From: an uncultured Fodinibius sp.
GTDB taxonomy: Bacteria; Bacteroidota; Rhodothermia; Balneolales; Balneolaceae
NCBI GenBank assembly: GCA_913056235.1
Contig: CAJXMW010000006.1
Span: forward strand, 62,001-126,000
Direction: 5' to 3'
Length of the DNA: 64,000 nt
Shown here: positions 17,138 through 27,070 of the stretch, piece by piece
Position numbering within the stretch: the first letter of the stretch is position 1
How the letters are laid out: every line of letters starts with the position of its first letter
The notes under the pieces: generated by a model
Told to the model about the DNA's origin: nothing
The model's database searches: none
What the model saw: the letters and a program-made list of their open reading frames with translations, nothing else
Translations under genes and position numbers: made by a program

Positions 17138-18739
17138 TTACTGATTCTGTCCTATTTCACATATTTGTTCCCAACCGATGTCATTCATCATTTCTACTAC
17201 GGTTGAGACCAACTCCATATCAAACTGAACCTCTGCCCTTTCAAGCAGTGAAGATACCAACTCCTGAAGTTTTTCCTCCGGGCTTTGGGAGCCACTATCA
17301 TTTGGTGATTCAATATACGCCGTAATGTATTCAAAAAGACCAACCACCTTGCCTGTTATTGGGATGTCGTCACCTTTGATTCCGTTGGGGGTACCTGACC
17401 CATCAACCCACTCGTGGTGTGTGCGAATACCCTGCTTTACGTCATCATCAATCGGTAGATTGTTGACAAGGCGTTCCCCAAGCAGCGGATGCTCGAGGTC
17501 CCCACCCACCGTGCGATAATCTTTAAATTGATGTACGCCCAGATAGCCGATGTCATGCAACTTCGCCGTCAGGAGTATGTGTTGTTTGTCCTCGCTGCTT
17601 AGACCGTGATAATCTGCAAAGGTAGAACTTAATGCCATAACCCGGTCGGTATGGTACTTGGTTCGACCCCACTGCTGCTCGAGCTCACGCAGCATGCGAT
17701 AATAAGTGTCAATTATTTGATCAGAAAGCTGGTGCCGCTGATCTCGGTGTTTTAACATCTCTTCCAGTGTATTCAGAATCGTCGGATAGGTATCAGAGTT
17801 AAGCAATGCCTTTTTATCAGCTTCAGCCAATCCCATCATCAATACCGTACGTTTATTTTCGGTATCAAACCGCTCAAACACTAGGCTTTGCTTTTCGGCC
17901 AAATCGAGCTGGGTTTTCAAATGGGATTTAAAATCGGTCGAATCATTCTCAGAAGGTTCAAAGTCGAGTACCGTATTTATAAATTCCTTATCCAAATTTG
18001 CCTGGGCAAGTACCAGTGGATCCTCTTCTAATTCAACCAAAGCAGCAAAGCGGGCTTTTTTCACATTTGTAAGATGTCGGAGCATCACTTTCAGATGCCC
18101 CCTCACCTTAAAGCTGTCGGCAGTTAGAATACCGATTTTCTTTTCAAGCTTCTCCTGTACCAGATCCCGGGCATCCTCTTCAGCTTGATGTAGTTCAAGC
18201 ATCCAGCGAGAGAGTATGCGCCCAATAATGGAGAGCCGAGGAATAATGACTTCAGGACTTTCGACATACGGACCTGTGCAATAAATTCCCTGAAATTCAT
18301 CATCATGAATAAGCGGAATACGATAGCAGTTGCCAATAGGAAATGAGGAAACACCCTTTTCTTTCAAATCACTGGTAATCGGTATTTGCAGTTCAAGATT
18401 ATCCAGGCGTTGCTCAAACTGACTTACCTTTTCTTTACGATCACTCTTGGAAAGCTGTTTAAGCGACAACTTTGTCTTTAGATTATGGGAAAGAACCTTC
18501 CGATGTTGGAGTTTAAGCTTCCCGCTTCCCTCCTTGAGATACACAAAATGGACCGGTGCATCATACAGGATATCCATCCACTCTACCACATCCTTGAATG
18601 AGGGTGTCTCTTCCCGGGAAAGGTAGTCAGCCGCCTGCACCCAGAATTCGATTTCATCTTCCACTCCGAATGACTCGAGTGAAAATGCTGTACCTAGTCG
18701 TTTGGCAATCGTCTGTACGTACTTGGTAACGTCTTTCAT
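17138..18739 (-). CDS. GAF-like plus HD-GYP domain protein in the Pel-like operon
   Basis: 533 residues, soluble. Residues about 30-330 look like two GAF-type sensory modules joined by a helix. About 340-533 is an HD-GYP domain: His363, the HD pair at 395-396 (KLHDIGYLG), EHP at 416-418, HH at 441-442 and HHEWVDGSGTPNG at 441-453. All metal-binding positions are present, but the GYP triplet reads GTP. HD-GYP enzymes hydrolyse c-di-GMP. In Pseudomonas, Pel synthesis is switched on by c-di-GMP bound to PelD (GAF plus degenerate GGDEF); here an HD-GYP protein occupies the regulatory position, between the exporter and GH114 genes. Whether it degrades or only senses the nucleotide is open. Confidence 0.8.
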   Translation of the reverse strand: MKDVTKYVQTIAKRLGTAFSLESFGVEDEIEFWVQAADYLSREETPSFKDVVEWMDILYDAPVHFVYLKEGSGKLKLQHRKVLSHNLKTKLSLKQLSKSDRKEKVSQFEQRLDNLELQIPITSDLKEKGVSSFPIGNCYRIPLIHDDEFQGIYCTGPYVESPEVIIPRLSIIGRILSRWMLELHQAEEDARDLVQEKLEKKIGILTADSFKVRGHLKVMLRHLTNVKKARFAALVELEEDPLVLAQANLDKEFINTVLDFEPSENDSTDFKSHLKTQLDLAEKQSLVFERFDTENKRTVLMMGLAEADKKALLNSDTYPTILNTLEEMLKHRDQRHQLSDQIIDTYYRMLRELEQQWGRTKYHTDRVMALSSTFADYHGLSSEDKQHILLTAKLHDIGYLGVHQFKDYRTVGGDLEHPLLGERLVNNLPIDDDVKQGIRTHHEWVDGSGTPNGIKGDDIPITGKVVGLFEYITAYIESPNDSGSQSPEEKLQELVSSLLERAEVQFDMELVSTVVEMMNDIGWEQICEIGQNQ

Positions 18740-18751
18740 AAATATGTAGAT

Positions 18752-20380
18752 CTAAAAAGCTGAATAGTAGTAATAATCCAGTCGTTTGAAGAATTTTCGT
18801 GCAAAAAGTCCCGATACCACCGCAAAACAAATGGAGCCGGCCATAAGCCCAATCGTTGCATATTCCAGGGCAATCACGCGGCTGCAAATGAAGCCCACGA
18901 AAAAATTGACTGTTAATCCCGCTAACATGGAATACATCGAGAATGCGGGCTTGTTTAAGGTGAAAAAGAAGAGTGCATTCAGCAAACCGATATTCAAAAA
19001 TACGTACGATATACTGGCCAGCCAGAATACCTTTGTCGTCATTGGGTTCGCAAAGAAATCTCGTATTTCTGGCACCTTATTCTGGAACATGCGCAGGCTG
19101 TCAACGGCAAAGTAAGTTAACAGGATAGAAACAATGCTAAAGCCGATAAGCAATGCCAGCTGGCGGAAGTAAAATTTCCTGTAATAATCATTAAACGCTT
19201 TGAGCTGACTGAATTTGGCTTTTTCCTGTAAGGGTACTAAATACTTTGAGAACGCTTGTATGCTGTACTCTAGCACGGCTACGCTCAGCACAAGCGTCAG
19301 CAACGCCCAGTCCATTCCAAGCTCATAGGGCGTGTTAAACCAGATAATATATGGTGGTGGGGGCGGACCAGCCGACCAAGCCAAAATCCGATCAACAAAC
19401 AGAAACAGGAAGTAGCCCAACCCATAAATGAAGTAGCGATAATTTACGTAATAGCGAACTTCCGGCTTTGGTAGTGTTTGCTTTACTGAACCCTGATGAG
19501 TCGATCTAATTTTAAGGTTGAACACCAAGTACGCATAACCAGCCAACAGCAGTATCGTAGCCGCCATAGCAATCCACTGTGACAGGTAAATTCCGAGATT
19601 CAGTACCTCCATGTTGAACAGAACGATCAAAGTCCCCAAGATAATAATCACCAGAATGGAAACCTGTCGCTCTAGGGCATACAACACCCCCGAGGCCAAC
19701 AAAAGCAGGCTAATCAGGATCATATAGACCAGTCCCAGCGTAATCATCGCGTTGGGATAGAATGGAATCAGGAGATTAATCAGGAATAGCGCCACAGTAG
19801 CTACTCCTACCGTTATAACTCCGGCGCCCAGAATCTGCTTGGTAGACTCATACGCCAGGTAGAAATTATCACTACTCTTATAGCTGGATACCGACCGCCC
19901 AAGTACCTGGATAAATCCGCCGGTAAGTACAAATGCAGTGATCGTTCCAAAAGCCACAACGGTTGCCTGTGCCTCATTAAACTCCAGCCAAGCCCATAGC
20001 GAATAACGGAATACAATTACGGCGGCAATTTGGCTGATCATCGGCAGTGAAAAAAGCAATCCTTTGCCGTAATGCCGCAAGAAAAAGGTCAACTGTTCCC
20101 AAATGCTGGGACTTTCAATCTTTTCTTCCAGCGACTCCGTCTGAGACTCCTGCTCTTCCCGGGCCTCTTGCTTCAGCTCATCGTATATTTCATCGGCCAG
20201 CTCAAAAATCGATTCATAGCCAAAGTCCTCTCGGACATCCACTTCGCGAACGCCCAGGGATTCGATCGTGGCCGCTACCGCCCATGTACTCAACGGATTG
20301 CCCACCAGATTTTTGACCTCCCGTTTGAGTTTACCGACGTTATCAATGGTTAAATTTTCAATATCGTGCAGTTCAGACAT
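18752..20380 (-). CDS. pelG: PelG-like polysaccharide exporter (MOP/flippase type)
   Basis: 542 residues. An N-terminal soluble extension (about 1-105, acidic, with a Gln/Glu-rich linker) precedes about 12 membrane helices. Segments such as FRYSLWAWLEFNEAQATVVAFGTITAFVLTGGF and WFNTPYELGMDWALL are shared with the paralogue at 25.4-26.8 kb. Size, topology and operon position match PelG, the inner-membrane Pel transporter; Pseudomonas PelG has about 456 residues, so the N-terminal extension is extra. Overlaps the PelF gene by 8 bases. Confidence 0.8.
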   Translation of the reverse strand: MSELHDIENLTIDNVGKLKREVKNLVGNPLSTWAVAATIESLGVREVDVREDFGYESIFELADEIYDELKQEAREEQESQTESLEEKIESPSIWEQLTFFLRHYGKGLLFSLPMISQIAAVIVFRYSLWAWLEFNEAQATVVAFGTITAFVLTGGFIQVLGRSVSSYKSSDNFYLAYESTKQILGAGVITVGVATVALFLINLLIPFYPNAMITLGLVYMILISLLLLASGVLYALERQVSILVIIILGTLIVLFNMEVLNLGIYLSQWIAMAATILLLAGYAYLVFNLKIRSTHQGSVKQTLPKPEVRYYVNYRYFIYGLGYFLFLFVDRILAWSAGPPPPPYIIWFNTPYELGMDWALLTLVLSVAVLEYSIQAFSKYLVPLQEKAKFSQLKAFNDYYRKFYFRQLALLIGFSIVSILLTYFAVDSLRMFQNKVPEIRDFFANPMTTKVFWLASISYVFLNIGLLNALFFFTLNKPAFSMYSMLAGLTVNFFVGFICSRVIALEYATIGLMAGSICFAVVSGLFARKFFKRLDYYYYSAF

Positions 20381-21944
20381 TGGCCTCCACCCTTTCCATC
20401 ATTTGGCAAACGGATGGTAGTTCGATCTCTCTCTTCAGGGGCTCATCATTACGCTCGTGAAATGCCTGATATACATCATAATAGTTGTCAACCGATTTGT
20501 TTATAGTGTACTTCAGCAGTACCCTGGACCGGGCCTGACGTCCCAGTTCAATACGAAGCTCATCATCATTTAATAATTTTATAACTCCATCGGCCAACTC
20601 TCTGGGAGCGCGTGGTTTACATAGTACGCCACAGCCTTCCACTGCTTCGCTAACACCGCCGACATCTGTGGCTACGACGGGTCTTGAACAGCTCATCGAT
20701 TCCAACACGGTGTACGGAAATCCCTCCGATATGGAACTTAGTATAGAGATGTCACCCTCGTTAAAGATTTCACTGGGTGTATCGTGATACCCACCAAAGG
20801 TGAAATTATCTTCGAGGTTCAATTTTTCGACAAGTTTCCTGCACTTTTTCACGTAGGGCTTGTCCACCTCTAGACTTCCATAAATGATGTATTGCACATT
20901 CGGAATTTCACGACGCACAAGATCGCATGAATAGATCATAGTCTCGATATCCTTGAGCGGAAAAACGTGCGCTACTGCCACAACGGTCGGCTGGTCCTGC
21001 GTGTGCTTAGGCTTTGGCTGTGGACGAAAAAGCTCGGTATCTACGCCATTGTAAATTGGCCGGATTCGCTCCTCAGGGGCTTCAAACTCCCGTTCCCATT
21101 TGGCATTGATGGAAGTGACCGGCGAAATAAGGTCGGCATGATGATACACCACCCGTGTCATAAAGGTCGCCAGGTCGACCAGCAGCTTTTTAGAAAAAAA
21201 CGGCATATCTGTCTGGCTGACGTTTATCAGCCGCTCACGGATATATACCCCATGATCGGTAACCACCATTGGGGTGCCATATTCATACTTGGCCACAATT
21301 GACGCAATGGCCGGAAATCCTGCCAGAGTCGCATGACTAGCACTTACATTAGGGATTGACACCGCCAGCGGCATCATAAAGTGATAGAGCCAACGCATTC
21401 CGAAGGTTACATCCAGTATGCGTGGTTCTTCGGCAACAGAATAACTGCCATTGTTCATCACTTTTTGTTGAAGACGCCGCTTGAATTCAGTCCACACCAA
21501 GGGATCTGAGAGCGTTTTCTTGTAGTCGTGATGCTGGAAAAATTTCCAAAAGCCATAAATAAGCTCTCCACATTCATGGGCAGGCTGAAAAGGATCAAAT
21601 AGGCGATCAAGAAAATCCCGAAACATCGGCATAAACAGCTTCTCAAGAGCTAAATTGCCGGTTTCAGACTTCCGCAATACATGCTCCGAAAACGGTGTCT
21701 GTTCATCAAAATGACTAATCGGCTCCTCCACGCCCCACAGCGGCACATGGATAATGGACTTGATATTAGACGTCATCCGATAGCGTGACTCCACAAACGG
21801 GTTGCCGGTAAGAGCCAGCAGTACGAAATCTACCCGATCTTCAAGCTCGCTGCACAGAATATGCGCCCAGGTGGAGACTCCGCCTCCCGAGTAGGGATAC
21901 GACCCCTCCGTTTCAAATAAGATAGTCGGTTTATCCTTATCCAA
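20373..21944 (-). CDS. pelF: PelF-like GT4 glycosyltransferase
   Basis: 523 residues, cytoplasmic. The N-terminus has the PelF/DUF3492 signature FETEGSYPYSGGGVSTWAH. The C-terminal GT-B half has EGFPYTVLE (E-x7-E motif of GT4 retaining enzymes) followed by RPVVATDVGGVSEAV. PelF polymerises the Pel backbone from UDP-linked amino sugars. The gene overlaps the preceding GT by 8 bases and pelG by 8 bases, so translation is coupled across all three. Confidence 0.85.
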   Translation of the reverse strand: MDKDKPTILFETEGSYPYSGGGVSTWAHILCSELEDRVDFVLLALTGNPFVESRYRMTSNIKSIIHVPLWGVEEPISHFDEQTPFSEHVLRKSETGNLALEKLFMPMFRDFLDRLFDPFQPAHECGELIYGFWKFFQHHDYKKTLSDPLVWTEFKRRLQQKVMNNGSYSVAEEPRILDVTFGMRWLYHFMMPLAVSIPNVSASHATLAGFPAIASIVAKYEYGTPMVVTDHGVYIRERLINVSQTDMPFFSKKLLVDLATFMTRVVYHHADLISPVTSINAKWEREFEAPEERIRPIYNGVDTELFRPQPKPKHTQDQPTVVAVAHVFPLKDIETMIYSCDLVRREIPNVQYIIYGSLEVDKPYVKKCRKLVEKLNLEDNFTFGGYHDTPSEIFNEGDISILSSISEGFPYTVLESMSCSRPVVATDVGGVSEAVEGCGVLCKPRAPRELADGVIKLLNDDELRIELGRQARSRVLLKYTINKSVDNYYDVYQAFHERNDEPLKREIELPSVCQMMERVEANV

Positions 21945-23143
21945 CGTACGTTTCTGTAGATTTTATCAGTTTGTTCAGTATCGCCCGATATTCTTCAAAT
22001 ATATTTTCCCAGGTGTGGTGTTTGACAACCAGCTTGTGTCGACTTTGGACCATCCCCTTCCATCGCTCTGGTTGTTGCCACAGTTCTAGTATCTGCTCAA
22101 CCAAAGTTTCTACAGAAGTTTCTCGATCGACAATTAGACCGTACTTCTCTGAGACATCACCGGCTTGCCACCCAATAGGCAAAACGTTTCGAGCTAACGC
22201 CTCAAACAGCACCAGCGGCTGCGACTCATTGTGACTAGTGATGCAGAGCGCATCCAGCCGGTCGATATATTCCTCTGCCGATCGGTTCCAAACCAAGTCA
22301 AGCTGCGGGTAGTCTCTGCTTCGTTCCTTAACACTAGCCGCCAATTCTGGTTCATTAGCATCACAAGCGAGCATAACAAACTGTACCTCTTGCTCGCTTA
22401 TAGTCGTAAATGCTTCAATAACATCAAAAAATTTGAGCGGATTCTTCATCTCCGCACAGCGACCAACCCATCCTACTGTAATCTTCTTGCTATCACTCCT
22501 ATGAGAGGATTGTAGCCATTCCTTGGGAATGCCGTTGGGAATATATTGAATATCTGTAGCCCCACGTTTTCGCTGCTCGGGAATATTACATTCTGATACC
22601 GAAATCACAATATTTGATGCCGAGTAAATTTCCCGGGCCATCGAATCGAACATACTTACAAAGTTTTGCTTGCTGTGTTCTTCATTCGGCACTTTATAAC
22701 CGCACTCCAGAGCGACTGCCCCCATATCAATTTCTTTCCAGTAAAGAGCGTGTTCGGTCAGCAAAAGAGGTTTTTGGGTGGCCTCGGCCACTTCTTTGCC
22801 CAGCCATCCGGCAAAACCCGTGTTGGCAATATGAATGAGATCCGTATTAGAAGCTACCGGCACAACATCCTCCCAAACATTTTGTTTCCAATGTTGGGAT
22901 TCTGTTCTCCAGTCGTTGGTCAAGTCAGGCGGCGGAATCCGGGTAAAAGATTCCACATGCCCCGGCACGCTGTATAACGCGTCATCGATGGTAGCATTGA
23001 GGTACTGATCGGTAGCAACCTGCAGGATATGAAAAATAGTATCATCAAAAGCCTGCACATATTGATGCACCCACTCGCTTACCCCCCCCGCGGTACCAGG
23101 GATAAGTTCCCTCAATAACCAACAAGAGTTCTTTTTTGCCCAT
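21937..23143 (-). pseudogene. second PelF-like GT4 glycosyltransferase, frameshifted at an 8-G tract
   Basis: The long frame (TTG at 23226 to 21937) begins with about 30 residues that do not resemble the family. Reading instead from an ATG at 23143 gives, in another frame, an N-terminus with LLLVIEGTYPWYRGG, the PelF signature. The two frames meet exactly at eight C on the plus strand (23082-23089, eight G in the coding strand); seven G would join them as RGGVSEWVHQ. The rest is a normal GT4 with ESQPLVLFE (E-x7-E) near residue 355. So the gene is one base out of frame as given: phase variation, recent loss or a sequencing error. It would be the first gene of the Pel-like operon. Confidence 0.85.
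23082..23089 (-). repeat. homopolymeric G8 tract at a frameshift site
   Basis: Eight consecutive C on the plus strand within the first 60 bases of the PelF-like gene. A one-base contraction restores the PelF-type reading frame. Position and base composition fit a slipped-strand-mispairing switch. Confidence 0.75.
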
Positions 23144-23272
23144 ATATAATTCAACAAATGAAAATTAGTCCTAAGCCCGTAGATTTTTCTGAATGTAATA
23201 AAAATTAAGCTTGTATTTAGTCCCAAACATTAATAACTCTGATTTGTTTCGGTGCCCTTCTGTTTTAAGCTA

Positions 23273-24516
23273 TTAACCATTGACTATAACTACATTTTTC
23301 GGGGCAAAATAAAGGAAATTCCGACATCTCAGTGTTTCAATGGGCCGTATTAACAGCGGGTAGTAGTTGTAAGACTGTATATAGAAAAACTGGCTGAGCA
23401 GGAACGATTCAAAACTGACTCCATAGTATAATGAGCCAACCAAAAATGGTATTGCTATCAGGATGCCAACCAAGCCCAGGTAGACTGCCATTTTATTTAT
23501 CGTCCGGCTAAAATAATTTGTTGGCACAATCACAAAACCCAGTAACAAGAGTGGCAGAAGAAGCGCTAACGTCACAAACAGGTTGGTCATAGCTGTAGCC
23601 ACAAAACCACTACAGACATAAAAACAGTAATGAGGTTGTTCCCGCCGAAGGCTTCGAATGGATATGATAAAGGTGGGCAGGGCAAAACACAGAGCCAGAT
23701 CCATACTGCTAACTTCTATTTGTTGATCCAACGAGATTGGTATAAACAGCATGGGCACCAAAGCATAGACCGAAACTCCCATGAGAGGTGCCCAGGAGTA
23801 TTTCTTTTTTGTAATATCACCGGCAACCCAATAAATAAAAATACAGAGAAAGAAGCTTGAAAGTGCACCCAGCAAATGTAAAATCATCTCGGGACTTACC
23901 TGCGTTAGCATACTAAACAGGCTTACAATTGCATGCATGCCACCGGGCTCGGGATATCCTGAAAAATAATCTTGCATGCGTAGATTCTTAATAAGATTGA
24001 GCTCTAAAAACCATCCCCGGCTAAAAGGAGCAGCATTGGTTAACGCAGGATACATGCGGGTTAGGTCCCCTATGGTAGCAATCCCTAATAACAAGCGCGC
24101 TCTTGCTGTTATAAAGTCTGCGGATCGAAAATTTGTTCTTAGGTTGATCCCGAGCTGAATGCAAGAGGCTTTTGGCTCCCTTTTTCGATTAGCCGGATAT
24201 GCCATATAACTGTGCGGTGTTCCCAACTACTGAGATAACCGACAATACTTGCCTTATGGTGCCATAGTTTTATCACAAGGGGGATAAGTAGTAGCGTTAA
24301 GCAAACACTAAAAAAATCATAGAGTTGAAGCAGGCTTAGCATCATAACAGAAATGGTGATAATGCCACCGAGGCCTACCCATGCGTAGATTAACCGATCA
24401 ATAATCGGCAGTTTGTGCGTCTGCGAGAGGAACAAAGGAGCGACGATCCCAAACAGTAATAAAACGGCGGCAGCAAAAAATACTTCAAAGGAATATGGCA
24501 TGTCGGTTATCAACAA
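23273..24516 (-). pseudogene. decayed paralogue of the large Pel-operon membrane protein
   Basis: Two overlapping frames (24516-24139 and 24226-23273) together match the first 55-60% of the 684-residue membrane protein, including RMYPALTNAAPFSRGW, PGGMHAIVSLFSMLTQVSPEMILHLLGALSSFFLC and YALVPMLFIPISLDQQ. A frameshift near 24.15-24.2 kb separates them. Similarity stops at about 23333, after which the frame ends in unrelated residues, so the C-terminal third is deleted. Not functional as a full protein. Confidence 0.85.
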
Positions 24517-24540
24517 TTCTATTGCTCCAGGACGTGGTCT

Positions 24541-25395
24541 CTACTTAATCCCGCTTGAAATTCCCTGGGATATATTATTTAGTTCAATATTACTTATAAA
24601 ATAAGAGTAAGGTATTCTATCTAACCTATTGACTGCCTTGCTACTAATACTATCAGAAATAGCAAAATCAATAATTAAAAAAGGGAGGTTTGTCAGTTTT
24701 TGATACTTATCAAGAGTATCGACGCGAGCTTGATAATCTTCTTCGTCCCGCAGGTAATAACTGCTAGTCTCAAAATCATAGTTTGTTGCAATATCTTCGA
24801 GTAGTACCGCATCAATAAGCGTTTGTGTTTCTTCCAACAGGAATAACCCGGCATTTTGAATGATAAAAGCATCGGGATAACGCTTTCTGATTTCTTCGAT
24901 CATTTGCAGCATATAGGGTTGCAGGTGTGCGCGCTCGGTATGTGGAGCAACATCATCAATGGTATCCAGAAATAGCCCATCGTACCCTTTGATCATAATG
25001 CTGGGTACCACCTGATCAAGCATGATTGATCGTGTTACTGAATCAGCCAGGTTCAGATAGGGGCTGTCCCAGTTTTCGTTAATGCCTAAAAAGCCCCGCT
25101 CTTCAAGCAGAGGATAATACCACCGACCCCGGCTCACCTCTCCCAGTGAAATATAAGCTAGTACTTGATTGTCAGTGGTCTTAAACGAATTGGTTTCTAC
25201 TTTGCTGTAATGACTAGACTCAACGATAAGCAATTTATATTTTTGACCTATTGCCAATCGATTCTCAATACGCTCATAACTAGCAGCAAACGGTTCCAAC
25301 GCTTCATTCTCCTCCATTGTACTTGACGTGCTGTTACATCCCCACTGTGAGACAACAAGGCATAACATGATGAGTACTCTTGTCCCTTTTTGCAT
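24541..25395 (-). CDS. second GH114 polygalactosaminidase-like lipoprotein (apparently intact)
   Basis: 284 residues, clearly paralogous to the 16.3-17.1 kb gene over the whole length. A signal peptide ends SQWGC (Cys near residue 20). Catalytic-region motifs are conserved: YISLGEV, KGYDGLFLDTIDDV, IIQNAGLFLL, LLEDIATNYDF. It is the only gene of the second Pel-like locus without a visible lesion, suggesting retained function or too little time to decay. Unlike the first locus, no HD-GYP gene lies between it and the pelG relic. Confidence 0.85.
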   Translation of the reverse strand: MQKGTRVLIMLCLVVSQWGCNSTSSTMEENEALEPFAASYERIENRLAIGQKYKLLIVESSHYSKVETNSFKTTDNQVLAYISLGEVSRGRWYYPLLEERGFLGINENWDSPYLNLADSVTRSIMLDQVVPSIMIKGYDGLFLDTIDDVAPHTERAHLQPYMLQMIEEIRKRYPDAFIIQNAGLFLLEETQTLIDAVLLEDIATNYDFETSSYYLRDEEDYQARVDTLDKYQKLTNLPFLIIDFAISDSISSKAVNRLDRIPYSYFISNIELNNISQGISSGIK

Positions 25396-25416
25396 TTATC
25401 CCTCATTTTTTGATTT

Positions 25417-26772
25417 CTAGAATGTTGAGTAGTAATAATAATCCAGGTTTTTAAAGAACTCTCGTGTAAAGAGTCCGGAAACGACTGCAAATGCCACTGA
25501 TCCCGCTAAAAGTCCCAGAGTAGCATACTCAAATGATATAATTCGGCTGCAAATAAATCCCACCGTTACATTAGTGACCAGCCCACATAAAATGGAATAC
25601 ATAGCATAGGACGGCTTATTAAGAGTGAAAAAAGCACATGCAACAGCCCAATGTTTAGAAATAGGTACGAGATGCTCGCCATCCAAAACACCTTGGTGGT
25701 TATGAGGTTGGCAAAGAAGTCTCTAATTTCAGGTATCTCATGCCGAAATACTCCTTACAACATAGTAGCTTGTAACCATTGCCAGGATACCCACCAGGAT
25801 TACAAGCCCCAGTTGCTTAAAGTAGAAGTAAATATGATAATCGTTGAATTGCTGCAGCTGATGAAATTCTGCACTCTTTTGAAGCTTGAAAATATTCCTG
25901 GAAAAGCTATGAACGCAATACTCAAGCACAGCAATACTAAAGACCAGCGTCAGGATAGCCCAATCCATCCCCAGCTCGTATGGCGTGTTAAACCATATAA
26001 TATACGACGGCGCAGTAGTCCCCGTGGACCAAGCCAGGATTCGATCCACAAACAGAAATAAAAAATACAGAGCACCGTACACAAAGTAGCGGTAATGCAC
26101 AAAATAGCGTATTCCCGGTGCCGGGAGAGCATATTTTTTTAAATCTTGGTTACTTCTTTGGATTTGCAACCACAGTACCAGATACGCATAACCGAACAGC
26201 ATAAAGGAGGTCACCAGCAAGGCAGTCCAATGGGACAGGTAAATTCCCATTTTTAGCACTTCCATATTTAGATAAACCATTAACGTACCTAAAATAATGA
26301 TAATTAGAATTAATATACGGCGCTCAAAAGCAAAAAGCACTCCCGAGCCCAGCAAAAGCAAGCTGATCAGCGTCATATATATCAGCCCCAAATGAACCAT
26401 TGGCTGGGGATAAAATGGAAGTAGGGCATTTAAAAGCCCGAAAAACAGTGCCGCACCGATAACACAGGCAAGAGCAAGTAATACTATCTTATTGGCCGAT
26501 TTAAGTGCAAGTGTATAATGCTCTGCCCGGATGTGCTTTGTCACCGACCGGCCCCGCACCTGCATAAATCCGCCAGTTACCACAAAGGCTACAATAGTTC
26601 CAAAAGCTACCATGGTAGCCTGGGCCTCATTAAAATCCAGCCATGCCCAAAGTGAATACCGAAAAATAAAGATTGCCAAAATTTGGCTCATCATAGGAAG
26701 CAAAAAAGCCAGCCCCTTGACATAATGTTTAAGGAACAACCGGAGCTCTTCCCTAAGATTTGAGCCTGTCAA
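25417..26772 (-). pseudogene. decayed pelG paralogue
   Basis: A frame at 26772-25738 matches pelG from about residue 90 to 430, and 25686-25417 matches the last 75 residues. Between them the sequence continues in other frames (EIPEIRDFFANLITTKVFWMASISYLFLNIG), showing at least two frameshifts, one near 25745 and one at a T run near 25640. The N-terminal 90 residues are missing and the frame is joined out of phase to the pelF fragment, marking a deletion junction near 26770. Confidence 0.85.
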
Positions 26773-27070
26773 CTGTTTTGCTGTCAGTTTGTAATTTCCG
26801 AATCACATGTTCAGAAAAGGGGCTTACCCCATCAAGATGATGAATAGGTTCTTCGATGGCCCAAAGAGGTACCTGGATAAGAGACTTGACATTGGATGAG
26901 AGCGAATACTTCTGCTCTACATACGGATCTGCGGTAAGCGCCAAAATGATAAAATCTACTTCATTCTCGAGCTCACCACATAAAATATTTGCCCATGTAT
27001 AAATACCTCCTCCCGAATAAGGATAAGAACCCTCGGTTCCAAACAATATGACTGGCTTGGGGCTATGCAT
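26753..27070 (-). pseudogene. truncated pelF paralogue (N-terminal fragment)
   Basis: About 105 residues matching the start of PelF (FGTEGSYPYSGGGIYTWAN, then VPLWAIEEPIHHLD) before ending in a stop a few codons past the junction with the pelG relic. The likely start is the ATG at 27070: it overlaps the stop of the upstream 71-residue gene (ATGCATAG), implying translational coupling. More than 1 kb of pelF and the pelG start have been deleted. Confidence 0.85.

Noticed and set aside
23144-23226. N-terminal extension of the PelF-like ORF from TTG 23226
   Set aside because: It does not resemble the family, and the true N-terminus is in another frame across the G8 tract.
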